From: Chloroflexota bacterium
GTDB taxonomy: Bacteria; Chloroflexota; Anaerolineae; B4-G1
NCBI GenBank assembly: GCA_024232355.1
Contig: JAAEPW010000406.1
Coordinates: 75,819-139,818, forward strand
DNA length: 64,000 nt
Direction of reading: 5' to 3'
Both the position numbers and the translations under genes were made by a program. The notes below the pieces were generated by a model. It was not told where the DNA came from, ran no database searches, and was given only the letters and a program-made list of their open reading frames with translations. Positions 35,738-42,800 of this stretch are shown piece by piece. Positions within the stretch are counted from its first letter, which is position 1. The number at the start of each line of letters is the position of its first letter.

Positions 35738-36208
35738 ATGACTGACAAAAAAATCGCCATGGGGCACGACAAAAAGATCGCCCTCGTCGCGCATGACAAC
35801 AAGAAACAGGCACTGGTAGAGTGGGCAAAATTCAATCGCGATCTCTTGGCCCACCACCAGGTGTACGCAACGGGAACCACCGGCAAGATATTGGAACGCG
35901 AGTTGGGCTTGAAGATACACAAGCTGCAAAGCGGCCCGTTGGGCGGCGACCAGCAAGTCGGTGCCAAGATCGTCGATGGCGAGATCGATTTCCTGATCTT
36001 TTTCTGGGATCCGCTCCAACCGATGCCCCACGATCCCGACGTCAAGGCGCTCTTGCGCATGGCGGTGGTGTGGAATATTCCCATCGCGTGTAACCGGGCC
36101 TCGGCTGATTTCATCATTTCATCTCCCTTGATGGATACAGAATATGACCGCCTGGTGCCCGACTATGAAGGGTATCGCTCACGGCAAATAATCGAGAGCG
36201 GCAGATAA
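35738..36208 (+). CDS. mgsA: Methylglyoxal synthase
   Basis: Converts dihydroxyacetone phosphate to methylglyoxal and phosphate. The 156-residue protein shows [16 protein letters not shown] (H19, D20), YATGTTGK (phosphate loop), the catalytic Asp D71 in [12 protein letters not shown], and [20 protein letters not shown] (D91, H98, D101), all family hallmarks. In the island it may relieve triose-phosphate excess from the PNP-DeoB-DERA route, because DERA yields glyceraldehyde 3-phosphate; this is inference. It starts at the base after the MBL gene stop. A second ATG six codons in is possible. Confidence 0.95.
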   Translation: MTDKKIAMGHDKKIALVAHDNKKQALVEWAKFNRDLLAHHQVYATGTTGKILERELGLKIHKLQSGPLGGDQQVGAKIVDGEIDFLIFFWDPLQPMPHDPDVKALLRMAVVWNIPIACNRASADFIISSPLMDTEYDRLVPDYEGYRSRQIIESGR

Positions 36209-36248
36209 TAAATCCGGGCTTGGGAACTTGGGTTTACTGGAGGATGGT

Positions 36249-36578
36249 ATGGCTTACGATGAAGGTTTGGCACAGCGAGTTCGCGAGTTGTTGGACGAAC
36301 AGCCCGGAAACGTCGAGAAAAAGATGTTTGGCGGCGTCGGATTCATCATCCACGGCAATATGGCCTGCGGCGTTCACAAGAACGCACTCGTCGTACGCGT
36401 CGGCCCGGAGAGGTACCAGGACACATTGGCCAAGCCATACACGAGGGAGTTTGACATCACTGGGAGGCCGATGAAGGGCTGGGTGATGGTGGCGTCAGAC
36501 GGCTATGAGACGGATGAGGTTCTCAAGGATTGGGTCCAGCAAGGCGTTGAATTCGCGCTCTCATTACCGCCGAAATAA
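36249..36578 (+). CDS. TfoX N-terminal domain protein
   Basis: A 109-residue protein of the TfoX_N family. Typical features are the KKMFGGVGFIIHGNMACGV segment near residue 25 and GRPMKGWVMV near 78. TfoX/Sxy of gamma-proteobacteria activates competence, but this stand-alone N-terminal domain is widespread and of unknown function. The ATG at 36249 is preceded by TGGAGGAT, which decides the start against an upstream TTG. It follows mgsA by 40 bases and is followed by a multi-hairpin repeat. Confidence 0.85.
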   Translation: MAYDEGLAQRVRELLDEQPGNVEKKMFGGVGFIIHGNMACGVHKNALVVRVGPERYQDTLAKPYTREFDITGRPMKGWVMVASDGYETDEVLKDWVQQGVEFALSLPPK

Positions 36579-36609
36579 TAATGGAGCATTGTGATGAGCA
36601 GCCACAGCC

Positions 36610-36713
36610 GCCGGGCGCTAAACCGCCCGGCTCAAAGCTGAACCCCGCTTCGCGGGCTCTGCACAGCCTCCACAGGAGGGTTGAGATTTGAGCTGGGTGG
36701 TTCAGCACCCAGC
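36610..36713. repeat. Multi-hairpin intergenic repeat, copy B
   Basis: Hairpins GCCGGGCG-ctaaac-CGCCCGGC, CCCGC-ttc-GCGGG, CCTCC-aca-GGAGG and GCTGGGTG-gttcag-CACCCAGC, between the TfoX-domain and M55 genes. It aligns with copy A at 20420-20540 through shared loops CTAAAC and GTTC(A/G)G and linkers CTCAAAGC and AGCCTCC. Confidence 0.8.
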
Positions 36714-36767
36714 GAGACAAACAGAGTATAACCAATACCCAAGTGACTCCCCAAAAGAGGAAGCACA

Positions 36768-37577
36768 ATGAAAATATTGATTTCCGTAGATATGGAAGGC
36801 ATCGCCGGAGTAGTATCGGGCAAGCACGCATCATCGGACCACAAAGAATACGAACGCTTTCGCAAACTGATGACGGCTGAGGCGAACGCCGCCATCGAGG
36901 GGGCGCTGACCGGTGGAGCAACCCAGGTCATCGTCAACGATAGCCACGCTGGAATGACCAACATCTTGATCGAGGAACTGAACCCGGCGGCAGAGTTGAT
37001 CTCTGGCAGCCCCAAGCCGTTCGGCATGATGCAGGGCATCGGGTCAGACGTGGATGGCGTCTTTCTCGTCGGCTATCATGCGATGTCGGGCACGGGTGCG
37101 GCGGTATTGGAGCACACGTGGAGCGGGCACGTGATCAAGTTGAGTCTCAGCGGGCAAGAGGTCGGAGAGATGGGGCTGAACGCCGCGCTGGCGGGCGGGT
37201 ATGGCGTACCGGTCACGTTGGCGGCGGGAGACCGCGCCGTGGCTAAAGAAGCACGGGCGCTGCTGGGCGATATCGAGACGGTGTCGGTAAAGGATGGCAT
37301 CACGCGCACGGCGGCCCGCTGCCTGCACCCCAAAGTGGCGCAAGAACGCATCCGTCAAGCCGCCGAGCGGGCAATCAAGCTGCTCACGATGCCGTTCATC
37401 GTGTCGCCGCCCATCACGTTGCGGGTCGCCTTTCACCGCGCCGCCCACGTCGATATGGCCGAACTGGTGCCCGGCAGTCAACGGGTAGACGGGCGCACCA
37501 TCGAGTGGACGGGCGATGATATGCCGACGGTGTACAAAGTGTTCCGGGCGATGGCGACGTTAGCGGGGGTAGCGTGA
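36768..37577 (+). CDS. M55 family D-aminopeptidase (DppA-like)
   Basis: A 269-residue zinc aminopeptidase. The N terminus MKILISVDMEGIAGVV carries the DxEG zinc ligands (D8, E10), followed by NDSHAGMTNI and GYHAMSGTGAAVLEHTWSG, the other metal and gating motifs of the DppA decamer family. Known members remove N-terminal D-residues from short peptides such as D-Ala-D-Ala. It is an odd companion for purine genes; with the downstream VanZ gene (overlapping by GTGA) it forms a small cell-wall-flavoured pair within the island. GAGGAAGC lies before the ATG. Confidence 0.92.
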   Translation: MKILISVDMEGIAGVVSGKHASSDHKEYERFRKLMTAEANAAIEGALTGGATQVIVNDSHAGMTNILIEELNPAAELISGSPKPFGMMQGIGSDVDGVFLVGYHAMSGTGAAVLEHTWSGHVIKLSLSGQEVGEMGLNAALAGGYGVPVTLAAGDRAVAKEARALLGDIETVSVKDGITRTAARCLHPKVAQERIRQAAERAIKLLTMPFIVSPPITLRVAFHRAAHVDMAELVPGSQRVDGRTIEWTGDDMPTVYKVFRAMATLAGVA

Positions 37578-38011
37578 AGCATAGGAAAAAATGGTTCTGG
37601 TGGGCTTTGGCCGGAGTCATTGCAGCATGGTTGCTGTGGATGACGCTCCGCCCCAATCCAACCGTCGCCGCGAACCTGGCCCCATTGATCGAACCCGCCG
37701 CCGACCGGGGCATTCCGCCACGAGTGCTCATCAGTCTGGCGGGCAACATTGTCGTCTTTGTGCCGCTGGGCGCAGCGCTGGCACTTGCCCTGGACGGTCT
37801 GTCGACAGGCCGTCGGTTTTTGATGGCAACGCTCATCGGCGCGGGATTTAGCCTGAGTATCGAATTGCTACAGATAACCCTCCCCAGCCGCGTGACGGCA
37901 GTGGATGATTTACTGCTCAACACCGTCGGAACAGCGATTGGGGCATTGGTTAGCCTGAGCATGTCAACAATTTTGAATGAAGGAGAATCAAATGATAGAC
38001 TTGACCATTAA
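37574..38011 (+). CDS. VanZ family membrane protein
   Basis: A 145-residue protein with four hydrophobic helices. The block ISLAGNIVVFVPLGAALAL followed by SLSIELLQITLPSRVTAVDDLLLNTVGTAIGA is the VanZ-like signature, with the conserved E-x-x-Q and D-x-x-x-N residues. VanZ confers low teicoplanin resistance in enterococci; the general function is unknown. It starts with GTG overlapping the M55 stop and overlaps the following PLP gene by 20 bases, so all three are co-translated. Confidence 0.85.
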   Translation: MKHRKKWFWWALAGVIAAWLLWMTLRPNPTVAANLAPLIEPAADRGIPPRVLISLAGNIVVFVPLGAALALALDGLSTGRRFLMATLIGAGFSLSIELLQITLPSRVTAVDDLLLNTVGTAIGALVSLSMSTILNEGESNDRLDH

Positions 38012-39461
38012 CAAAGAACGACTGGAACGGAGTGTTCAAAGAGCACGGGATCGCGATATTGTCATTCCCACCTTTGCACAAATGAAAGACCCCTCTCTCG
38101 TCCCTGACGAGATCAAGGCCAAACTCCAAAATGTTGGCTTGTGGGACGTAAACTCGACCAACCTGTTCCGCATCACGTGGAAAAACGAAGCAAAGGCCCA
38201 CGGCGGCGGCTTTGGCGACGTCAACTACCTGGAACTGCCGTCGTCTCTCACTGGCGTGCCGGCGCGCATCATCGCGCTGGTGGGCAAGTGGTTCCCCACG
38301 GGCGCGCACAAGGTTGGCGCAGCTTTTGGCTGCCTGGTACCACGACTGACCACCGGACAATTCGATCCCACCACCCAAAAGGCGGTATGGCCCTCCACCG
38401 GCAATTACTGCCGGGGTGGCGCTTACAACTCGGCCTTGCTGGCCTGCGAGTCCATCGCCATCCTGCCCGAGGGAATGAGTCGTGAGCGCTTTGAATGGCT
38501 GGCCAAGATCGCGGGAGAGGTCATTGCTACTCCCGGCAGTGAGAGCAACGTCAAGGAAATTTACGACAAGTGCTGGGAACTGCGCAGAACGCGGGACGAT
38601 ATCGTGATCTTTAACCAATTCGACGAGTTTGGCAACCACCTGTGGCATTACGAGGTTACCGGGCACGCGATGGAAGAGGTGCTGCAACGAGAGCTGGGGC
38701 CACGAGACAACTATCGCGGCGTCGCGCTGACCACCGGCTCGGCAGGCACCATCGGCTGTGGCGACTATATGAAAAAGATATTTCCCACTAGCAAGGTGAT
38801 CGCCAGCGAGGCGCTCCAGTGCCCCACTTTGCTGATCAACGGCTTTGGCGGACATCGCATCGAGGGCATCGGCGACAAGCACGTACCTTGGATTCACAAC
38901 GTCAAAAACACCGACCTGGTGGTATCCATCGATGACGAGGCATGTATGAGTCTGGTGCGGCTGTTCAACGAACCAGCCGGTCGCGCGTACTTGGTCAAGC
39001 AAGGTGTGCCAGAGGGATTGGTCGGGCAACTGGATCTATTGGGCATATCCAGCATCGCCAATGTGCTTTCTTCCATCAAGTTTGCCAAGTGGTACGAGCT
39101 GGACGAAAACGACGTTGTCCTCACCGTCTTTACCGACTCGATGGAACTGTACCAGAGCCGCTTGCGCGAGCTGCACGAGGAGCACGGCGCGTATACCGAA
39201 ACAGACGCCGCGGCAGACTATCACCGCTACTTGCATGGCTGCACCGTGGACTATGTGGAGGAACTGGGCTACTGGGATCGCAAGCGCATCCACAACCTCA
39301 AATACTTTACCTGGGTCGAGCAGCAGGGCAAGACTTATGAAGAGATTCAGGATCAGTGGTACAAGCCCGACTATTGGAGTGGCGTCCACGGTCAGATTGA
39401 GGAGATTGACGCGCGGATCGAGCAATTCAACGAGATGACGGGGCTGCTCAAGGCGCTGTAG
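37992..39461 (+). CDS. PLP-dependent lyase/synthase, fold type II (cysteine-synthase superfamily)
   Basis: A 489-residue PLP enzyme. The putative Schiff-base lysine is K107 in FPTGAHKVGAAFG, and the phosphate loop is TTGSAGTIGCGDY near residue 250. It is longer than cysteine synthase because of an extra C-terminal 120 residues rich in acidic and aromatic residues. Homologues are annotated only as pyridoxal-phosphate-dependent protein beta subunit and often occur beside selenium/purine genes. It may take the place of YgeX (2,3-diaminopropionate ammonia-lyase), which is otherwise missing, but substrate identity is unproven. AAGGAGAATCAA before 37992 sets the start; an in-frame start five codons earlier is less good. 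A strong hairpin follows the stop. Confidence 0.8.
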   Translation: MIDLTINKERLERSVQRARDRDIVIPTFAQMKDPSLVPDEIKAKLQNVGLWDVNSTNLFRITWKNEAKAHGGGFGDVNYLELPSSLTGVPARIIALVGKWFPTGAHKVGAAFGCLVPRLTTGQFDPTTQKAVWPSTGNYCRGGAYNSALLACESIAILPEGMSRERFEWLAKIAGEVIATPGSESNVKEIYDKCWELRRTRDDIVIFNQFDEFGNHLWHYEVTGHAMEEVLQRELGPRDNYRGVALTTGSAGTIGCGDYMKKIFPTSKVIASEALQCPTLLINGFGGHRIEGIGDKHVPWIHNVKNTDLVVSIDDEACMSLVRLFNEPAGRAYLVKQGVPEGLVGQLDLLGISSIANVLSSIKFAKWYELDENDVVLTVFTDSMELYQSRLRELHEEHGAYTETDAAADYHRYLHGCTVDYVEELGYWDRKRIHNLKYFTWVEQQGKTYEEIQDQWYKPDYWSGVHGQIEEIDARIEQFNEMTGLLKAL

Positions 39462-39475
39462 GAGCACTTGAACAT

Positions 39476-39510
39476 CAACGGCCAGGCTCAATACAGGGGC
39501 CTGGCCGTTG
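39476..39510 (+). terminator. Hairpin after the PLP enzyme gene
   Basis: Perfect 12-bp stem CAACGGCCAGGC / GCCTGGCCGTTG with an 11-base loop, 15 bases after the stop. No T run follows, so it may be a weak or factor-dependent terminator. It isolates the next operon, which has its own promoter. Confidence 0.6.
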
Positions 39511-39522
39511 GATATCTCTCAT

Positions 39523-39551
39523 TTGCGAAACGCTATGAAAACGAGTATACT
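39523..39551 (+). promoter_or_regulatory. Promoter of the third molybdenum hydroxylase operon
   Basis: TTGCGA (39523-39528), 17-base spacer, TATACT (39546-39551). The minus-10 is embedded in the perfect 12-bp palindrome CGAGTATACTCG (39543-39554), a possible repressor site. Confidence 0.65.
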
Positions 39552-39605
39552 CGCTGCAAGATCATCTCAAACACTTGGGAATTCATGCACTAGGAGCACT
39601 TAGCT

Positions 39606-41066
39606 ATGTGGCAAACTTATTACACTCCAACCTCTCTCGACGAAGCCCTGCGCCTCCTGGCCGAGCACAGCCAAAAAGCTGACGGGCCTCCGGCCCGCAT
39701 TATCGCCGGAGGTACCGATTTGTTAGTCGAGTTGCAGCGTGGGGTTCGACAGGCTCGCACGCTGATCGACATCACCCGCATCGGCAAACTGGACCGGGTG
39801 GAACTGGACGACAAGGGCATCATCCACATCGGCCCCATGGTAACGCATAACCACGTGATCGCGTCCAAGTTGTTGGTCGAGCGGGCGTTTCCATTGGTGC
39901 AGGCTTGTTGGCAAGTCGGCTCGCCCCAGTTGCGCAATCGGGGCACAGTTGCCGGCAACCTCGCCACCGCGTCCCCTGCCAACGACACCATTACGGCACT
40001 GCGGGCGACGGGGGCCTGGCTCAAGCTGTCCAGCGTCCGCGGCGAACGCACCCTCACCCTCGCCAACTTTTACCAAGGTGTGCGCCAAACCGATCTCGCC
40101 CCCGACGAAATGATAACCGACATCACCTTCCCGGCACTCGCTCCCAACCAGCGCGGCACCTTTGTAAAATTGGGCCTCCGGCGCGCGCAAGCCATCGCCA
40201 TCGTCAATGCAGCCGTCATGCTCACATTTGGCCAGCCGACCAAGCAATCCACCATCACCCACGCGTGCATCACGCTGGGTAGCGTTGCCCCCACCATTAT
40301 CCGTGCGCGGGAAGCGGAACGAGTGTTGGCAAGAAAAAAACTAAGTGCGGAAAACATCACCCAAGCTGCCGAACTGGCCGCCCGTGCCGCCGCCCCCATC
40401 GATGACATCCGCGCCGGAGCCGACTACCGCAGCGAGGCGGTACGGGTGTTGGTACACCGTGCCCTTACCGCCCTGACCGACGGTACCGAGCGAGCCGGAT
40501 TCCCCTCCGATCCGCCGCTGTTATGGGGACGCACCAGAGGACGCTACCCGCGCCTGGCAGGCAAAACGATACGCCATCGCGACCAGGGAGCTGAATCTAT
40601 CGAATGCACGGTCAATGGAAAAAACGTCGTCGTGCAGGGAGCGGGCGGCAAGACGCTGCTGGCAATGCTGCGCGATGATCTGGGGCTGACAGGCTCCAAG
40701 GAAGGCTGCGCTGAAGGAGAATGTGGGGCTTGCACCGTGTGGATGAACGGCGTCGCAGTGTTGGCCTGCCTGACGCCAGCCCCCCGTGCCCACGGCACGC
40801 AAATCGTCACCGTAGAAGGATTAGCGCGGAGAAAAAAGGGTACAGATACCACGCCCCTACATCCCGTGCAGCAGGCATTCATTGATGAAGGAGCCGTCCA
40901 GTGTGGCTACTGCACGCCTGGTTTTGTTATGGCCGGCGCCAACCTATTGGACGAAATTCCCCACCCCACCCGTGAACAGATCATCGCTGGATTGTCCGGC
41001 AACCTGTGTCGCTGTACGGGGTATTATAAAATCGTGCGAGCGATCGAAAAGGCAGCGGAGGTATAA
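39606..41066 (+). CDS. Molybdenum hydroxylase FAD subunit fused to 2Fe-2S subunit
   Basis: A 486-residue fusion. Residues 1 to about 290 are the FAD subunit (CoxM type): ARIIAGGTDLLVELQRG and the second flavin loop QLRNRGTVAGNLATASPANDT. A 40-residue linker rich in Arg and Pro follows. Residues about 331-486 are the 2Fe-2S subunit (CoxS type): GCAEGECGACTVW, then GAVQCGYCTPGF and GNLCRCTGYYKI supply eight cysteines. The usual gene order has these as two proteins; the N-FAD/C-FeS fusion partners with the separate Mo subunit at 42801, completing a three-cofactor hydroxylase. Its stop lies one base before the 572-aa gene, so the operon is tightly coupled. Confidence 0.9.
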   Translation: MWQTYYTPTSLDEALRLLAEHSQKADGPPARIIAGGTDLLVELQRGVRQARTLIDITRIGKLDRVELDDKGIIHIGPMVTHNHVIASKLLVERAFPLVQACWQVGSPQLRNRGTVAGNLATASPANDTITALRATGAWLKLSSVRGERTLTLANFYQGVRQTDLAPDEMITDITFPALAPNQRGTFVKLGLRRAQAIAIVNAAVMLTFGQPTKQSTITHACITLGSVAPTIIRAREAERVLARKKLSAENITQAAELAARAAAPIDDIRAGADYRSEAVRVLVHRALTALTDGTERAGFPSDPPLLWGRTRGRYPRLAGKTIRHRDQGAESIECTVNGKNVVVQGAGGKTLLAMLRDDLGLTGSKEGCAEGECGACTVWMNGVAVLACLTPAPRAHGTQIVTVEGLARRKKGTDTTPLHPVQQAFIDEGAVQCGYCTPGFVMAGANLLDEIPHPTREQIIAGLSGNLCRCTGYYKIVRAIEKAAEV

Positions 41067-41067
41067 A

Positions 41068-42786
41068 ATGGAACGTACTGTACCGACCACCGGCAGCGAA
41101 GAGATTCGTCTTTATATGCGCACATATTACTCGCTACTGCGCACCACCGACGAGGTACACATCCAAACTCTCGTCGAAACCCATCTGGGAATGGACTCTC
41201 TCTTACACGTCAAATCTCGCGAGGATGTCCCCGACGTTGCCGCTCTCATTTATGGTCTGTTGCGGCTCCCGCCCTGCATCAGGCAGACACAACTGGTCGT
41301 GATGGGGCAATCGGAGCGAGTTTTTGCCCGGCGTGGCTACCCGAACGTCGAAAAATGGCAGCCGGTCACGGCAGCCGCCCGCCGCCGGCGTTCCTTTTTC
41401 GATGGCGTGGGGACGCTGGCCGTCTATGTCGCCAGTCTATCCGATATTGACGATTTAATCCCCATATTGACCGCTTTCCAGATCGAGTGGAACAAGATGC
41501 ACCTCCGGTTGCAAAGCTCTTCACTGTTGGGTGATCTAGAGACTTGTACAGCCGATGGTCGGCCTATTGATGATGACCTTTGTGACCGTCTGGGTGACAC
41601 GTTGGGCATCTCTACCAGCGATATGGATCAGCTAAAAGCTGTTTTGCGCCAAGATCTCCCGGCAACGTTTCTCGATATCGGGCAGCACCGGAAGCGAATA
41701 GCAGTCCGACTCCTGGCCGGTTCTCGTGTCGAATACCGCAAGGCTACCCAAGACTGGTGGGAGCACATTGACGACAACATCTCTTTTGACCCGGACGAGC
41801 GCCCCATTTACTTTATCTCCAGCAACCCTCACAGCGTGGTCAATATGCTGTCCGGTTTCGCCCTCAGGAAAGAAAAAGAGTTGATTCATTTCCTGCACGA
41901 GGGCGGCGACACCAGCTTGCAAACCGAGTACGCCGACATCCAGGCCCAGTCGGTGCCCAGCAACCGCGAGAACTTTTTATACTATGTGCTCAAGAAATAC
42001 CTCCAGACGCCTCAGGGAAAACAAGCCTGGGAGCAACGGGAGAAGGAAGAGACGCTGTGCGGCATTCAACACATTAACAGCCACCACGTCTTTGACGTCG
42101 CCGCGCAGATCGTCGAGTTGCGCGCCCTGCGCCCCGACTGGCTCGATCCTCGCCTGCACATTCCGGGCATTGAGCGCATCATCCAAAGCGACGCCATTAT
42201 CCTCAACATTGACTATCCATTGGGAATGGGAGCTTATCATATTCTCTCTCAAATCGCCGCCAGCGTGGACTCGTTCCGAGGGGTCTATATTTTGGGAAAG
42301 GCGGCCACGCTCAACGGGCGCATTGGCGACGTGATGATCCCCAACGTTATCCACGACGAACACTCTCGCAACACGTACATGTTTAACAACGTCTTTACCG
42401 CCGCTCACGTGCGCCCTCATTTGGTATATGGTGCTGCGCTGGATAACCAAAAGTCGATCAGCGTGCGCGGCACCTTTTTGCAGAACCAACGCTATATGGG
42501 CGTCTTTTACCACGAAGGGTACACCGATATCGAGATGGAGGCCGGGCCGTACCTGTCCGCAGTGTACGAGGCGATGCGCCCGCGCCGCTATCCTACGGAT
42601 GAAGTCGTCAACCTGTATCCGATTCCGTTTGACATTGGCATCATCCACTATGCCTCTGATACGCCGTTCAGCAAGGGGAAGAATCTGGGAGCGCAACACC
42701 TCTCCTACTTTGGAATGGATCCCACCTACGCGGCCACTGTCGCTATCCTGCGGCGCATCCTGGAATTGGAGGTCAACAGAATTTGA
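41068..42786 (+). CDS. Uncharacterised 572-aa protein with phosphorylase-like C-terminal half
   Basis: I do not recognise a characterised family; it may belong to DUF6909. The N-terminal half (to about residue 370) is helical with a basic patch (AAARRRRSFFDG near 103-113) and IYFISSNPHSVVNMLSG near 247. The C-terminal part from about 371 looks like a nucleoside phosphorylase/nucleosidase fold: VYILGKAATLNGRIGDVMIP (406-425), YMFNNVF, and GYTDIEMEAGPYLSAVYEA (484-502), the EMEA motif being the sugar-binding signature in that superfamily. It lies between the FAD-FeS and Mo subunit genes, one base from the first and overlapping the longer start option of the second, which ties it to the third hydroxylase. 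A nucleosidase or a maturation factor are both possible. The start at 41068 has GGAGGT upstream. Confidence 0.75.
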   Translation: MERTVPTTGSEEIRLYMRTYYSLLRTTDEVHIQTLVETHLGMDSLLHVKSREDVPDVAALIYGLLRLPPCIRQTQLVVMGQSERVFARRGYPNVEKWQPVTAAARRRRSFFDGVGTLAVYVASLSDIDDLIPILTAFQIEWNKMHLRLQSSSLLGDLETCTADGRPIDDDLCDRLGDTLGISTSDMDQLKAVLRQDLPATFLDIGQHRKRIAVRLLAGSRVEYRKATQDWWEHIDDNISFDPDERPIYFISSNPHSVVNMLSGFALRKEKELIHFLHEGGDTSLQTEYADIQAQSVPSNRENFLYYVLKKYLQTPQGKQAWEQREKEETLCGIQHINSHHVFDVAAQIVELRALRPDWLDPRLHIPGIERIIQSDAIILNIDYPLGMGAYHILSQIAASVDSFRGVYILGKAATLNGRIGDVMIPNVIHDEHSRNTYMFNNVFTAAHVRPHLVYGAALDNQKSISVRGTFLQNQRYMGVFYHEGYTDIEMEAGPYLSAVYEAMRPRRYPTDEVVNLYPIPFDIGIIHYASDTPFSKGKNLGAQHLSYFGMDPTYAATVAILRRILELEVNRI

Positions 42787-42800
42787 ACGAGAAAGAATCT

